From: Pseudomonadota bacterium
GTDB taxonomy: Bacteria; Pseudomonadota; Gammaproteobacteria; Burkholderiales; Sulfuriferulaceae
Length of the DNA stretch: 64,000 bases
Assembly: GCA_021786845.1 (NCBI GenBank)
Contig: JAJYMO010000035.1
Location: 1 to 64,000, forward strand
Direction: 5' to 3'
Shown here: positions 23,512-35,151 of the stretch, one piece after another
How the letters are laid out: each line of letters opens with the position of its first letter
Numbering within the stretch: the first letter of the stretch is position 1
Translations under genes and position numbers: made by a program
The notes under the pieces: model-generated
The model's database searches: none
Told to the model about the DNA's origin: nothing
The model's input: the letters and a program-made list of their open reading frames with translations, nothing else

Positions 23512-24648
23512 TTGTCGCAACGACGTCCCGCTGTTCTTGTGTTGGCTGATGGTTCGGTGTTCCGTGGTTCGGCCATTGGTGCATCGGGTGTAGCAGTGGG
23601 TGAGGTGGTGTTTAATACCGCCATGACTGGCTATCAGGAGATTTTGACTGATCCCTCATACGCACGACAGATTGTGACTTTGACTTGTCCGCACATTGGT
23701 AATACTGGCGTCAATACGGAAGATTGTGAATCTGCTGCCTTGTATGCAGCGGGTTTGGTGGTGCGGGATTTGCCATTATTGGCAAGTAATTACCGGTCTT
23801 CTGGTCATTTAGAGCATTATTTAATACAACACCATGTGGTGGCGATTGCAGATATTGATACGCGGCGTTTGACGCGCCTGTTGCGCGAGCGCGGTGCACA
23901 AGCTGGCTGTATCATGGCAGGTGAAATTGATGAGGCGGATGCCTTGCGGCAGGCGCAATCATTCTCTGGTCTGGTCGGCATGGATCTGGCCAAAGAGGTC
24001 TCTGTGAAAGCCCCTTATGAATGGACCGAAGGCGAGTGGCAGCTTGAGGGCGGTTTTGCAACGCCTGCTGATCAGCCCTGGCATGTGGTCGCATTTGACT
24101 ATGGCGTGAAACGCAATATATTGCGCATGCTCGCGGGGCGCGGTTGTCGCGTGACGGTCCTGCCTGCTCAGTCGAGTGCTGAAGCTGTGCTCGCTCTGCA
24201 TCCGGATGGCATCTTTTTGTCTAATGGCCCTGGTGACCCGGAAGCTTGTGATTACGCCATTACGGCGATTACGCAGTTATTGGCCAGCGGTATTCCGGTT
24301 TTTGGTATTTGTTTGGGGCATCAGTTACTGGCATTGGCTTCCGGTGCAAAAACCGTCAAAATGAAATTTGGTCATCACGGTGCTAACCATCCGGTCAAAG
24401 ATCTGGACAGCGGGCGAGTGATGATTACCAGTCAGAATCATGGTTTTTCTGTTGATTCAAAAGAACTTCCCGACATCTTGCGCGCAACGCATGTGTCGCT
24501 GTTCGATGGTTCTTTGCAAGGGATTGAGCGTACCGATGTGCCTGCATTCGGTTTTCAGGGGCACCCTGAAGCCAGTCCTGGGCCGCATGATGTAGCCGGT
24601 TTGTTTGATCGTTTTGTGCAAATGATGCGTACCTTTCGCCAGCAATGA
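23512..24648 (+). CDS. carA: Carbamoyl-phosphate synthase small subunit (TTG start)
   Basis: [31 protein letters not shown]; class I GATase [12 protein letters not shown]. Confidence 0.97.
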   Translation: MSQRRPAVLVLADGSVFRGSAIGASGVAVGEVVFNTAMTGYQEILTDPSYARQIVTLTCPHIGNTGVNTEDCESAALYAAGLVVRDLPLLASNYRSSGHLEHYLIQHHVVAIADIDTRRLTRLLRERGAQAGCIMAGEIDEADALRQAQSFSGLVGMDLAKEVSVKAPYEWTEGEWQLEGGFATPADQPWHVVAFDYGVKRNILRMLAGRGCRVTVLPAQSSAEAVLALHPDGIFLSNGPGDPEACDYAITAITQLLASGIPVFGICLGHQLLALASGAKTVKMKFGHHGANHPVKDLDSGRVMITSQNHGFSVDSKELPDILRATHVSLFDGSLQGIERTDVPAFGFQGHPEASPGPHDVAGLFDRFVQMMRTFRQQ

Positions 24649-24802
24649 GGTCACCGGCCTTCAGGCCGGTGGATGTTTAGTCAGGGAGGGGTGTGCATCC
24701 CCTCCCTGACCGCGCCTTTAAAACCTCGCCCTTCAGGGCTGGGTCCGGCGCTCCTGCCGGCCTGAAGGCCGGGGTTTTAAACCAGCAAGGAAAAAGGATA
24801 AA
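24639..24802. repeat. Palindrome-rich repeat, right copy, includes the carA stop codon
   Basis: CCAGCAATGAGGTCACCGGCCTTCAGGCCGGTGG...TCAGGGAGGGGTGTGCATCCCCTCCCTGA...TTTAAAACC...CCGGCCTGAAGGCCGGGGTTTTAAACCAGCAAGGAAAAAGGATAAA. Confidence 0.9.
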
Positions 24803-24879
24803 GCATCCTGAATATTAACAAGCCCTAACGAGTGTTGGGCAAAAATTTGTCAATTAAAGGCGGCAACTCACACAATCCT

Positions 24880-27800
24880 ATGTCCAAGCGTACAGACTTA
24901 CACAGTATCCTGATTATTGGTGCGGGACCGATTGTTATCGGTCAGGCGTGCGAATTTGACTATTCCGGCGTGCAGGCATGCAAAGCTCTGCGTGAGGAAG
25001 GTTATCGCGTGATTTTGGTTAATTCCAATCCGGCAACGATCATGACCGATCCTGACATGGCCGATGTGACTTACATTGAGCCCATTACCTGGTCAGTGGT
25101 TGAAAAAATTATCGCGAAAGAGCGTCCTGATGCATTGTTGCCGACCATGGGCGGGCAGACTGCGCTGAATTGCGCGCTGGATTTGGCCAAGCATGGTGTT
25201 TTGGAACGTTATGGCGTGGAAATGATCGGTGCGTCGCGTGATGCCATCGATATGGCGGAAGACCGGGAAAAATTTAAGCAGGCCATGGCACGTATTGGTT
25301 TGCATTCACCCCGTTCCCTGATTGCGCACAGCATGGAAGAAGCCTTGCAGGTACAGGCAGTGATGGGCTTTCCAACCATCATTCGGCCTTCATTTACCAT
25401 GGGTGGAACCGGTGGCGGCATTGCTTACAATCGCGAAGAATTCGTTGAAATTTGCGAGCGCGGTCTTGAAGCTTCGCCCACGCATGAGCTGTTGATTGAG
25501 GAATCGCTCATCGGCTGGAAAGAATTTGAGATGGAAGTGGTGCGTGACCGCAAGGACAACTGCATTATTGTTTGCTCAATTGAAAATTTTGACCCAATGG
25601 GGGTGCACACTGGCGATTCAATTACGGTAGCGCCCGCATTGACGTTGACTGACCGCGAATATCAGCACATGCGTGACGCTTCGATTGCCGTGCTGCGAGA
25701 GATTGGCGTGGAAACAGGCGGCTCCAACGTGCAGTTTGGTATCAACCCGCGTGATGGACGCATGGTGGTGATTGAAATGAATCCGCGCGTGTCGCGTTCA
25801 TCGGCATTGGCGTCCAAGGCTACCGGCTTCCCCATCGCTAAAATTGCCGCCAAATTGGCGGTGGGTTATACGCTGGATGAATTGACCAATGATATTACTG
25901 GCGGCGTGACGCCTGCTTCGTTTGAGCCCAGTATCGATTATGTCGTCACCAAGATACCCCGTTTTGCCTTTGAAAAATTTCCGCAAGCCAATGATCGTTT
26001 GACGACGCAAATGAAATCAGTGGGTGAGGTGATGGCGATAGGCCGCACTTTCCGCGAATCGTTACAAAAAGCCATCAGGGGCCTGGAAACCGGTGTATAC
26101 GGTTTGGATACGCTGAGTCAGGATCGTGACGTGATTGAAGCGGAAATTGGCAATCCTGGGCCGGAGCGGCTTTGGTATGTGGCTGACGCGTTTAGAGTGG
26201 GGATGAGTTTGGAAGAAGTGCAGGTATTTTCGCACATCGATCCATGGTTTTTGGCACAAATTCGCGCTTTGGTTGACACCGAATCGAATTTGACCGGTCG
26301 TCAGCTGGACAGCCTGGATGTTGCGGAATTACGCAGTTTAAAACGGGATGGATTTTCTGACCGGCGTTTGGCGAGTTTGCTGGGCGTGGATAAAGATGCA
26401 GTGCGTCAACGACGTTGGGCGCAGCACATCCACCCAGTGTACAAGCGGGTGGATACCTGTGCGGCAGAGTTTGCTTCGCACACGGCGTATATGTATTCCA
26501 CCTACGAAGAGGAATGCGAGGCCCAACCGACCAGTCGCCGTAAAATTATGGTGCTTGGCGGTGGACCGAATCGCATTGGGCAGGGGATAGAGTTTGACTA
26601 TTGCTGCGTCCATGCTGCACTTGCGCTACGCGAAGATGGTTTTGAAACCATCATGGTCAACTGCAATCCTGAAACAGTGTCCACCGATTATGATATTTCG
26701 GACCGTCTGTATTTTGAGCCGTTGACTTTGGAAGATGTGCTGGAAATTGTACGGATTGAGAAACCGGTGGGCGTGATTGTCCAGTATGGTGGACAAACAC
26801 CACTAAAACTGGCTCGTGATTTACAGTCTTGCGGTGCGCCGATTATTGGTACAACGCCTGATATGATTGATTGTGCGGAAGACCGTGAGCGTTTTCAAAA
26901 AATGTTACACGCACTGGGGTTATTGCAACCACCTAACCGTACCGCGCGTTCGGCAGATCAAGCCATTGTTTTGGCATCAGAAATTGGTTACCCCCTGGTG
27001 GTGCGGCCATCCTATGTGCTGGGCGGACGGGCAATGGAAATTGTGCGTGCTGAGGAAGATTTACAGCGTTATATGCGTGAAGCAGTAAAAGTATCGAATG
27101 ATTCCCCTGTGTTACTGGACCGTTTTTTGAGTAATGCGGTAGAGGTCGATGTGGATGCCGTGTCCGATGGCGAAATGGTTGTCATCGGTGGTATCATGGA
27201 ACATATTGAGCAGGCTGGTGTGCATTCGGGTGATTCAGCCTGTTCTTTGCCTCCCTATAACCTCTCCCGCGCACTGCAGGATGAAATTCGCCGGCAAACG
27301 ATCGCGATGGCTCGTGCACTCAATGTGATCGGCTTGATGAACGTGCAGTTTGCGATCCAGAATGAAACTGTCTATGTGTTAGAGGTGAATCCGCGCGCTT
27401 CGCGTACCGTGCCTTTTGTGTCCAAAGCCACGGGCGTGCAGCTGGCGAAAGTGGCTGCTCGATGTATGGCGGGTACGTCTTTGGTGGAACAGGGTGTGGT
27501 GGATGAAATTATCCCGCCTTATTATTCGGTGAAGGAGGCCGTATTTCCATTTGCCAAGTTTCAGGGTGTGGACACTTTATTGGGCCCGGAAATGAAATCA
27601 ACGGGTGAGGTAATGGGCATAGGCGAAACCTTTGCTGAGGCATTTGTCAAATCGCAGTTGGCAGCGGGCGTTAAATTACCCAAAGGCGGACAGGCTTTTT
27701 TGAGTGTGCGCAATGCCGACAAGGTTAAAATTGTTGAAATTGGTGCAGAATTGCTGGCTTTGGGGTTTGTGTTGGTGGCAACCCGTGGTACGGCAGCGGC

Positions 27801-28101
27801 GTTGCAAACGGCGGGTTTGGCGGTAAGGGTGGTGAACAAAGTCGCTGAAGGCCGCCCACATGTCGTCGATATGATTAAAAACAATGAAATTAATTTCATT
27901 GTCAATGTGGTGGATGACAAGCGTGCTGCCCGCGATTCGGTAGAAATTCGTCGTGTGGCTCTGGCGCAACGCGTGACATATTACACCACACTGGAAGGTG
28001 CGCGGGCGGCATGCATCGGTATGCGTGCGATGAGTGAACTGACTGTGTACGATTTACAGCAATTGCATGGGCGTGTGCGCGCCCTGGAAAGTATGAAATG
28101 A
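24880..28101 (+). CDS. carB: Carbamoyl-phosphate synthase large subunit
   Basis: [58 protein letters not shown]. Confidence 0.98.
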   Translation: MSKRTDLHSILIIGAGPIVIGQACEFDYSGVQACKALREEGYRVILVNSNPATIMTDPDMADVTYIEPITWSVVEKIIAKERPDALLPTMGGQTALNCALDLAKHGVLERYGVEMIGASRDAIDMAEDREKFKQAMARIGLHSPRSLIAHSMEEALQVQAVMGFPTIIRPSFTMGGTGGGIAYNREEFVEICERGLEASPTHELLIEESLIGWKEFEMEVVRDRKDNCIIVCSIENFDPMGVHTGDSITVAPALTLTDREYQHMRDASIAVLREIGVETGGSNVQFGINPRDGRMVVIEMNPRVSRSSALASKATGFPIAKIAAKLAVGYTLDELTNDITGGVTPASFEPSIDYVVTKIPRFAFEKFPQANDRLTTQMKSVGEVMAIGRTFRESLQKAIRGLETGVYGLDTLSQDRDVIEAEIGNPGPERLWYVADAFRVGMSLEEVQVFSHIDPWFLAQIRALVDTESNLTGRQLDSLDVAELRSLKRDGFSDRRLASLLGVDKDAVRQRRWAQHIHPVYKRVDTCAAEFASHTAYMYSTYEEECEAQPTSRRKIMVLGGGPNRIGQGIEFDYCCVHAALALREDGFETIMVNCNPETVSTDYDISDRLYFEPLTLEDVLEIVRIEKPVGVIVQYGGQTPLKLARDLQSCGAPIIGTTPDMIDCAEDRERFQKMLHALGLLQPPNRTARSADQAIVLASEIGYPLVVRPSYVLGGRAMEIVRAEEDLQRYMREAVKVSNDSPVLLDRFLSNAVEVDVDAVSDGEMVVIGGIMEHIEQAGVHSGDSACSLPPYNLSRALQDEIRRQTIAMARALNVIGLMNVQFAIQNETVYVLEVNPRASRTVPFVSKATGVQLAKVAARCMAGTSLVEQGVVDEIIPPYYSVKEAVFPFAKFQGVDTLLGPEMKSTGEVMGIGETFAEAFVKSQLAAGVKLPKGGQAFLSVRNADKVKIVEIGAELLALGFVLVATRGTAAALQTAGLAVRVVNKVAEGRPHVVDMIKNNEINFIVNVVDDKRAARDSVEIRRVALAQRVTYYTTLEGARAACIGMRAMSELTVYDLQQLHGRVRALESMK

Positions 28102-28583
28102 ACGCGATAACCAAAGTACCCTTAACTGTTTTCGGCGCACAACAGCTGCGGGAAGAGCTACACCGTTTAAAAACGGTTGAGCGCCCATCTGTGATTACTG
28201 CCATTGCTGAAGCGCGTGCCCAAGGCGATTTGTCCGAAAATGCTGAGTATGATGCAGCGAAAGAGAAGCAAGGTTTTATTGAAGGTCGTATTGCTGAACT
28301 GGAAGCCAAGTTGTCCACGGCCCAAATTATTGACCCTGCAAGTATTGATGCGGAAGGGCGGATTGTTTTTGGTGCGACGGTAGAGCTTGAAGATGCGGAA
28401 AGTGGCGACGCGGTCACCTACCAAATTGTGGGTGATGATGAAGCAAATATTAAACAATCCAAGATTTCCATCAGTTCGCCTATTGCACGTGCGTTGATTG
28501 GCAAATACGTCGGTGACACAGCGGATGTGATGGCACCTGGAGGCGTGCGCCAGTATGAAGTGCTGGACGTGCGCTACTTATAA
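28098..28583 (+). CDS. greA: Transcription elongation factor GreA
   Basis: [49 protein letters not shown]. Confidence 0.97.
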   Translation: MNAITKVPLTVFGAQQLREELHRLKTVERPSVITAIAEARAQGDLSENAEYDAAKEKQGFIEGRIAELEAKLSTAQIIDPASIDAEGRIVFGATVELEDAESGDAVTYQIVGDDEANIKQSKISISSPIARALIGKYVGDTADVMAPGGVRQYEVLDVRYL

Positions 28584-29036
28584 ATGAGTTCATCCCGTTT
28601 CGCAGAATTTTTTGCCAGAATCGCTGTGACCGCTTGGGTGGGTGGCCTGTGGGCGATCGGTTATATTGCTGCCCCCGTGTTGTTTTGGCATCTGAAAGAC
28701 AAGCAACTTGCCGGTAATCTGGCGGGCGGAATGTTTGCCGTGATTGCTTTGCTGGGGATGGCCTGCGGGTTTTATTTGCTGATTCACCGATTGATCCGAT
28801 TTGGTGGTGGAGCACTCAAACAAGCCTGGTTTTGGGCTGCTTTGATTATGCTCCTGATGACTTTGGCCGGTTATTTCGGTATTCAACCGGTCATCGAAGC
28901 GCTCAAGGTGCAAGCCTGGCCCAAAGCGGTGATGCAAAGTGCATTCAGCGACCGGTTTGCACATTGGCATGGTATTGCAAGTATTATCTATCTGATTGAA
29001 AGTTTGCTCGGGCTGGTGCTGCTCGCGAAAGAATGA
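28584..29036 (+). CDS. DUF4149-like membrane protein
   Basis: Four hydrophobic segments; WVGGLWAIGYIAAPVLFWHL; between greA and rlmE. Confidence 0.8.
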   Translation: MSSSRFAEFFARIAVTAWVGGLWAIGYIAAPVLFWHLKDKQLAGNLAGGMFAVIALLGMACGFYLLIHRLIRFGGGALKQAWFWAALIMLLMTLAGYFGIQPVIEALKVQAWPKAVMQSAFSDRFAHWHGIASIIYLIESLLGLVLLAKE

Positions 29037-29656
29037 AGCCAGCTAAAACCAGCAAAGCATGGATGCGTGAGCATCTCAACGATCCTTATGTGAAACTCGC
29101 CAAAGCACAGGGATATCGCTCACGTGCCGCATTCAAGCTGGAAGAGATCAGTCAAAAGGATGGCCTGATACGACCTGGTTGTATGCTCGCCGATTTGGGT
29201 TCTACACCAGGCGGTTGGTCTCAATTTGCCAGTCGTCAAGGTGCGCAAGTGATTGCTTTGGATCTGTTACCGATGGATCCGATTCCCGGGGTGCATTTTA
29301 TTCAAGGCGATTTCACGGAACAGGTTACCCTGGATGAAATGGAATTGGCTTTAAAAAACCGTCGTCTTGATCTTGTAATCTGTGATATGGCACCCAATAT
29401 GAGCGGTGTGAGTAGTGTTGATCAGGCACGCAGCCTGTACTTGTGTGAATTGGCGCTGGAGTTTGCCCGTGTCTGGCTGAGGCCTGAAGGAAATTTTTTG
29501 GTGAAAGTGTTTCAGGGTGAGGGATTTTCAGACTATCTTGCCGACATGCGCTTAAGTTTCAATCAGGTGTTGAGCCGCAAGCCGAAAGCCTCGCGTGACC
29601 GTAGCAATGAGGTCTATTTGCTGGGTAAGGGGCTAAAATCCATGGTGAAGGATTGA
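29033..29656 (+). CDS. rlmE: 23S rRNA 2'-O-methyltransferase RlmE (FtsJ/RrmJ)
   Basis: DPYVKLAKAQGYRSRAAFKLEEI, ADLGSTPGGWSQ, VICDMAPNMSG. Confidence 0.97.
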   Translation: MKPAKTSKAWMREHLNDPYVKLAKAQGYRSRAAFKLEEISQKDGLIRPGCMLADLGSTPGGWSQFASRQGAQVIALDLLPMDPIPGVHFIQGDFTEQVTLDEMELALKNRRLDLVICDMAPNMSGVSSVDQARSLYLCELALEFARVWLRPEGNFLVKVFQGEGFSDYLADMRLSFNQVLSRKPKASRDRSNEVYLLGKGLKSMVKD

Positions 29657-29785
29657 ACGTGGCCCGGTTTGGGTAGAAGAATGTGTGTAAGCGCTGTCAT
29701 GGTTGCAAAGATTTCGTGAAGCATTCTGTTTAAAATAAACGATACGCCACACCGTTTTTGTGGACGCTCATCAGGAGCTGGATAG

Positions 29786-31681
29786 ATGAATAACATGTTT
29801 AAAAATATAGCCATTTGGTTGGTGGTCGCGTTGGTACTGATGACAGTATTCAATCAGTTTAATACCCACGAGACGCCTCAGGTGCAAATGGATTACTCCC
29901 AGTTCCTCGATCAGGTCAAGCAAGGCCAAATTGCCAAAGTGGTGATTGAGAACCATGTGATTAAAGGGGTGCGAACCGACGGACACCATTTCAGCACCTA
30001 TGCGCCGGCTGATCCCTGGATGGTATCGGATTTGCTCAAAGGTGGCGTGGCAGTTCAAGCGCGTCCTGAGGAAGAGCCTTCTTTCCTGATGAATATTTTC
30101 ATTTCTTGGTTTCCCATGTTGTTGCTGATCGGCGTGTGGGTATTTTTTATGCGCCAGATGCAGGGGGGCGGTAAAGGGGGTGCTTTTTCGTTTGGTAAAA
30201 GTAAAGCACGCATGCTCGATGAATCGACCAATCAAATTACCTTTGCAGATGTGGCGGGTTGCGATGAAGCCAAAGAAGAAGTGGCTGAACTGGTCGATTT
30301 TTTACGTGAACCAGCAAAATTTCAAAAATTGGGTGGACGCGTACCGCGCGGTGTATTGATGGTAGGTAGTCCTGGGACCGGTAAAACCCTGTTGGCCAAG
30401 GCCATTGCCGGCGAAGCCAAAGTGCCTTTTTTTAGTATTTCCGGTTCTGATTTTGTCGAAATGTTCGTCGGTGTGGGCGCGGCGCGGGTGCGCGATATGT
30501 TTGAGCAGGCTAAAAAGCATGCGCCCTGTATTATTTTTATTGACGAAATTGATGCGGTGGGTCGGCAGCGTGGCGCTGGCATGGGCGGTGGTAATGATGA
30601 GCGTGAGCAAACGTTGAATCAATTGCTCGTTGAAATGGATGGTTTTGAAGGCTCTGCTGGCGTGATCGTGATTGCGGCCACAAATCGGCCTGATGTGCTT
30701 GATCCCGCTTTATTGCGTCCTGGTCGTTTTGATCGTCAAGTGGTGGTTTCCTTGCCCGACATACGTGGTCGCGAGCAAATTTTGCTGGTCCACATGCGTA
30801 AAATCCCTATGGGAACGGATGTGCGTGCGGATATTTTGGCCAGAGGAACGCCGGGTTTTTCAGGTGCGGATCTCGCCAATTTGGTGAATGAGGCGGCCCT
30901 GTTTGCGGCGCGGGGCAATAAGCGTCTGGTTGACATGGATGACTTTGAACGCGCTAAAGACAAGATTATGATGGGCAGTGAGCGCAAGGGCATGGTGATG
31001 CCAGAGGAGGAGCGTCGCAATACGGCGTATCACGAATCCGGACATGCCGTGGTGGCTTATCTGCTGGACAAAACCGATCCGGTACACAAGGTCACCATTA
31101 TTCCGCGTGGGCGCGCGTTGGGGTTAACCATGCAATTGCCTACGGAAGACCGTTACAGCATGGATCGTGCTCAGTTGCTGCAAAATATTTCGGTGTTGTT
31201 CGGTGGGCGAATTGCTGAAGAAATATTCATGAACCACATGACGACTGGGGCATCGAATGATTTTGAACGTGCCACCGAGATGGCGCGCCGCATGGTGACG
31301 CAGTGGGGAATGTCACCCGCTTTGGGTCCAATGGTCTATGGCGAAAATGAGGGCGAGGTATTTTTGGGCCGTAGCGTGACCACCCATAAAAGCGTGTCCG
31401 AAGCCACCATGCAACGAGTGGATGTCGAAATTCGTCGCATTATTGATGAACAATACGCATTGGCGCGTAAAATTCTGGAAGACAATCGCGACAAAGTGGA
31501 GGCCATGACCCATGCTTTACTGGAATGGGAAACCATTGATGCGGATCAAATCAAAGACATCATGTCCGGTTTGCCACCCCGTCTTCCCAAACCGGTTAAT
31601 ATTGGCACACCTTCGGTTTCGTCAAGTGGCACCACGCCACCTAATGCTGCACCGACAGCGACACCTGCCGCTGGCGTGTAG
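29786..31681 (+). CDS. ftsH: ATP-dependent zinc metalloprotease FtsH
   Basis: [54 protein letters not shown] zinc site. Confidence 0.98.
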   Translation: MNNMFKNIAIWLVVALVLMTVFNQFNTHETPQVQMDYSQFLDQVKQGQIAKVVIENHVIKGVRTDGHHFSTYAPADPWMVSDLLKGGVAVQARPEEEPSFLMNIFISWFPMLLLIGVWVFFMRQMQGGGKGGAFSFGKSKARMLDESTNQITFADVAGCDEAKEEVAELVDFLREPAKFQKLGGRVPRGVLMVGSPGTGKTLLAKAIAGEAKVPFFSISGSDFVEMFVGVGAARVRDMFEQAKKHAPCIIFIDEIDAVGRQRGAGMGGGNDEREQTLNQLLVEMDGFEGSAGVIVIAATNRPDVLDPALLRPGRFDRQVVVSLPDIRGREQILLVHMRKIPMGTDVRADILARGTPGFSGADLANLVNEAALFAARGNKRLVDMDDFERAKDKIMMGSERKGMVMPEEERRNTAYHESGHAVVAYLLDKTDPVHKVTIIPRGRALGLTMQLPTEDRYSMDRAQLLQNISVLFGGRIAEEIFMNHMTTGASNDFERATEMARRMVTQWGMSPALGPMVYGENEGEVFLGRSVTTHKSVSEATMQRVDVEIRRIIDEQYALARKILEDNRDKVEAMTHALLEWETIDADQIKDIMSGLPPRLPKPVNIGTPSVSSSGTTPPNAAPTATPAAGV

Positions 31682-31762
31682 GTGTGACAGTTTCTCCGTT
31701 TTCCTGTTTAACAAGCCAGCTGTTGCTGGCTTGTGGCTTTCTGGTCGGGCAGTTTCTTTAAT

Positions 31763-32587
31763 ATGCGTTTGATTTGTCGTCATAAATCTTTGGATTTGGC
31801 TGTTCCCCGTATTATGGGGATTGTGAATGTCACACCGGACTCTTTTTCTGATGGGGGCAAACGGTCTTCCGTGCAAGCGGCTATTGATTATGCGTATGGT
31901 TTAATTGACGCTGGTGCGGACATGATTGATGTGGGGGGCGAATCCACGCGTCCCGGCGCTGCCCCGGTGAGTGACGAAGAAGAAATTGCACGTGTATTGC
32001 CGGTCATCGCTGGTTTGCAAGGTACATCCTGTGTTATTTCTGTCGACACACGTAATCCACGCGTCATGCATGAAGCCATTGTTGCAGGGGTTGACATGGT
32101 GAATGATGTGCAGGCGCTTGGTGCACCCGGCGCGTTGGATCTGGTGGCAAAAAGCGGCGTGGCGGTGTGTTTGATGCATATGCGCGGCAACCCGGAGTCG
32201 ATGCAGCAGCAACTTGAGTACGGCGATGTGGTGACCGAAGTGCGTGACTTTCTGCAGCAACGCCTGGAGTTGGCCATCGGCGCAGGCGTGAGACAGGATT
32301 CGATACTGCTTGATCCGGGCATTGGCTTTGGTAAATCCCTGGCGAATAATTTATTGTTGATTAAACAGTTAGGGATGTTACATCATTTGGGCGCCCCGGT
32401 GCTGGTGGGTGTGTCGCGTAAAAGTATGTTGGGCCAGTTGACTGGACGAGCAGTGACAGAGCGCGAGGCGGCAGGCATCGCCGCCAACCTGTACGCCTGT
32501 CAGCGCGGTGCGCGCGTGCTGCGCGTGCATGATGTGACGGCCTGTCGTGATGCTTTGACTGTTTGGCAAGCCTTAGAGGGATGTTGA
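31763..32587 (+). CDS. folP: Dihydropteroate synthase
   Basis: [27 protein letters not shown]. Start from internal ATG; ORF opens at 31733. Confidence 0.97.
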   Translation: MRLICRHKSLDLAVPRIMGIVNVTPDSFSDGGKRSSVQAAIDYAYGLIDAGADMIDVGGESTRPGAAPVSDEEEIARVLPVIAGLQGTSCVISVDTRNPRVMHEAIVAGVDMVNDVQALGAPGALDLVAKSGVAVCLMHMRGNPESMQQQLEYGDVVTEVRDFLQQRLELAIGAGVRQDSILLDPGIGFGKSLANNLLLIKQLGMLHHLGAPVLVGVSRKSMLGQLTGRAVTEREAAGIAANLYACQRGARVLRVHDVTACRDALTVWQALEGC

Positions 32588-33945
32588 TGGGCAGAAAATA
32601 TTTCGGTACGGATGGTATTCGTGGTCGGGTCGGTGTTTACCCCATTACACCTGATTTTGTCATGCGGCTGGGTTATGCAGCAGGAAAGGTGCTGGTTCGT
32701 GAGCGTTGTACCCTGAAGCCCGGTGAGCATCCTGTGGTACTGATTGGTAAGGATACCCGTCTGTCTGGCTATATGCTGGAGGCAGCATTGCAGGCGGGGT
32801 TGTGTGCGGCAGGCGTTGATGTGCGTCTTGTTGGCCCTATGCCGACGCCGGCAGTGGCCTATTTAACCAAAGCATTGCGTTTGCAGGCAGGTATTGTGAT
32901 TTCAGCCTCACATAATCCCTATGAAGATAATGGCATCAAATTTTTTTCTTCCACGGGTGAAAAACTGTTGGACGAAATTGAGCGTGCTATTGAAGCAGAA
33001 TTAGAACGGGAATTGGTGACTTTCTCGTCGGCTGAATTAGGCCGGGTGAAACGCATTGATGATGCGCCTGCCCGGTATATTGAATTTTGCAAAAGTACTT
33101 TTCCCTTCGAACAGGATTTGCGGGGTGTAAGGATCGTTGTCGACTGTGCGAATGGTGCGACTTACCATATTGCACCCTCCGTGTTGCATGAGTTGGGTGC
33201 AGAAGTCATTTCTATCAATCATCAGCCCAATGGCACCAATATCAATGACCATTGTGGGGCAACTGATACAGTCCACCTGAGCGTAGCGGTATTGCAGCAT
33301 AAGGCTGATTTCGGCATTGCGTTGGATGGCGATGGTGATCGTGTCATGATGGCTGATGCAAACGGTCGTATATATAACGGCGATCAATTATTGTATGTGA
33401 TTGCTCGCTATCGCAAGGATACTGGAAAACTAAAGGGCGGAGTGGTAGGTACCTTGATGAGTAATTTGGGCTTGCAACATGCGTTAGGGCGATTGGCAAT
33501 CCCTTTTGTGCGCGCAAGTGTCGGTGATCGTTATGTGCTGGAAATGTTGGGTCAACATGAATGGCAGTTGGGGGGCGAGGCATCAGGACATCTTCTGTGT
33601 CTGGAAAAGCACACCACCGGTGATGGCATTATAGCGGCGTTACAGGTGTTGCATGCGCTGCGGGAAACCGGCATGTCGCTGGCTGATTATACGACGGATC
33701 TGTACATGTACCCGCAAACCATGATCAATGTGCAAGTAGACAAACAGGTGGATTTAAAGTCTGCATCGATACAGCAAGCGGTTGTGGAGGTGGAGGCGGG
33801 CATGGGAGACTGTGGCAGGGTGGTATTACGCGCTTCTGGCACAGAACCCCTGGTGCGGGTAATGGTAGAATGCGCAGAGGCAGCACAATCTGCGGCGTAT
33901 GCGGAGCATGTGGTTAAGGCCGTCAGGGCCGCCGCAAAAGGTTAA
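32581..33945 (+). CDS. glmM: Phosphoglucosamine mutase
   Basis: [42 protein letters not shown]. Start 32581 or 32587. Confidence 0.98.
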   Translation: MLMGRKYFGTDGIRGRVGVYPITPDFVMRLGYAAGKVLVRERCTLKPGEHPVVLIGKDTRLSGYMLEAALQAGLCAAGVDVRLVGPMPTPAVAYLTKALRLQAGIVISASHNPYEDNGIKFFSSTGEKLLDEIERAIEAELERELVTFSSAELGRVKRIDDAPARYIEFCKSTFPFEQDLRGVRIVVDCANGATYHIAPSVLHELGAEVISINHQPNGTNINDHCGATDTVHLSVAVLQHKADFGIALDGDGDRVMMADANGRIYNGDQLLYVIARYRKDTGKLKGGVVGTLMSNLGLQHALGRLAIPFVRASVGDRYVLEMLGQHEWQLGGEASGHLLCLEKHTTGDGIIAALQVLHALRETGMSLADYTTDLYMYPQTMINVQVDKQVDLKSASIQQAVVEVEAGMGDCGRVVLRASGTEPLVRVMVECAEAAQSAAYAEHVVKAVRAAAKG

Positions 33946-33967
33946 CGCGCCTATTGTTCAATACCTG

Positions 33968-34210
33968 GGAGCCTGTCGGACTTAAAGGAAATCGGCTGCA
34001 AATCCGCCTGATCGGTGCATATTTCACCGCTTTTTTGGTCAATAGAACAACTATTGATCGGCAAAACCGGCAAATGGGGTAAGCAGGCATTTCGCCTTTC
34101 GGCGAAAACTCGCAAAATCTGCCCTCGCCCAGCCGAATTTTGCGAACAGCCGCTTTGCGGCTTGCCTGCTTGAACCACTTCGCTCCGATTCTTCAAGGCC
34201 GACAGGCTCC
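33968..34210. repeat. 243-bp MITE-like element with imperfect terminal inverted repeats and cloverleaf-like core
   Basis: GGAGCCTGTCGGaCTTaAAGgA at left; the right end reads GGAGCCTGTCGGcCTTgAAGaA on the opposite strand; internal nested stems at 34081-34171. Confidence 0.8.
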
Positions 34211-34212
34211 TA

Positions 34213-34305
34213 GGGCTCGTTAATAGATAATTGTCACATACGTTGCTGCATATTCGGGATGGATGCAAGCCTTGCAACGCTGCAGACGCCCGAATACGCG
34301 GCAAT
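34213..34305. repeat. Single-module (half) copy of the 7117-7382 element
   Basis: GGGCTCGTTAATAGATAATTGTCACATACGTTGCTGCATATTCGGGATGGATGCAAGCC...CCCGAATACGCGGCAAT aligns with 7117-7245. Confidence 0.85.
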
Positions 34306-34350
34306 CCGCGAGCAGCCCCATCATTGTCCAACTTATTATTTCTTGGCGCC

Positions 34351-35112
34351 TTAGCCGAATTTTCCCGTAATATAGTCTTCGGTTTCTTTTTTACTGGGGT
34401 TGGTAAAAATCACATCGGTGCGGCCAAACTCCATCATTTCACCCAGATACATATAGGCAGTATAGTCTGATACACGAGCCGCCTGCTGCATGCTGTGGGT
34501 CACGATGGCGATGGTGTATTCAGTTTTGAGTTCATGGATCAGTTCTTCGATGCGTGCTGTAGAGATTGGGTCTAACGCGGAGGCCGGTTCATCGAGTAAA
34601 AGCACTTCGGGTTTGACGGCAATGCCACGTGCGATGCAAAGGCGTTGTTGTTGCCCACCTGACAAGCTGTATCCACTTTGTCCCAGTTTGTCTTTCACTT
34701 CATTCCACAGCGCTGCTTTTTTAAGTGCCCATTCAACACGGTCAGACAACTCTGAACGTGACAGTCGTTGATACAGTTTGATCCCAAAAGCAATATTATC
34801 GAAAATTGACATGGGGAAGGGGGTTGGCTTTTGAAAAACCATACCAACCCGGGCGCGAAGATGGTTTAAATCGGTTTTTTTGTCGAGTATGTCGACATCA
34901 TCCAGCAAAATTTTCCCTTCAGCACGTTGCCCCGGATAAAGGTCATACATGCGATTCAAGGTGCGCAACAAGGTGGATTTGCCGCAACCGGAAGGGCCGA
35001 TAAAGGCCGTCACCTGGTTGCTGGGGATATCCAGATTAATATCCTTGAGTGCATGGTCTTTGCCATAGTAAAAATCAACATTGCGCAGACTGAATTTGAT
35101 GTGGTGTGCCAT
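34351..35112 (-). CDS. pstB: Phosphate ABC transporter ATP-binding protein PstB
   Basis: [35 protein letters not shown]. Confidence 0.98.
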   Translation of the reverse strand: MAHHIKFSLRNVDFYYGKDHALKDINLDIPSNQVTAFIGPSGCGKSTLLRTLNRMYDLYPGQRAEGKILLDDVDILDKKTDLNHLRARVGMVFQKPTPFPMSIFDNIAFGIKLYQRLSRSELSDRVEWALKKAALWNEVKDKLGQSGYSLSGGQQQRLCIARGIAVKPEVLLLDEPASALDPISTARIEELIHELKTEYTIAIVTHSMQQAARVSDYTAYMYLGEMMEFGRTDVIFTNPSKKETEDYITGKFG

Positions 35113-35151
35113 AAGGTACTCGCGAAAATGAAGCGGTGCTTTCTAATAGGG

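Noticed and set aside
23291-24802. Repeated GGCCTTCAGGCC palindromes as a CRISPR array
   Set aside because: Only two inverted copies around carA, no regular spacer units, no cas genes.
33951-34331. 126-aa minus-strand ORF across the two stacked repeats
   Set aside because: Produced by translation through non-coding structured repeats; shares words with the repeat ORF at 7098-7310 only because the DNA repeat is shared.
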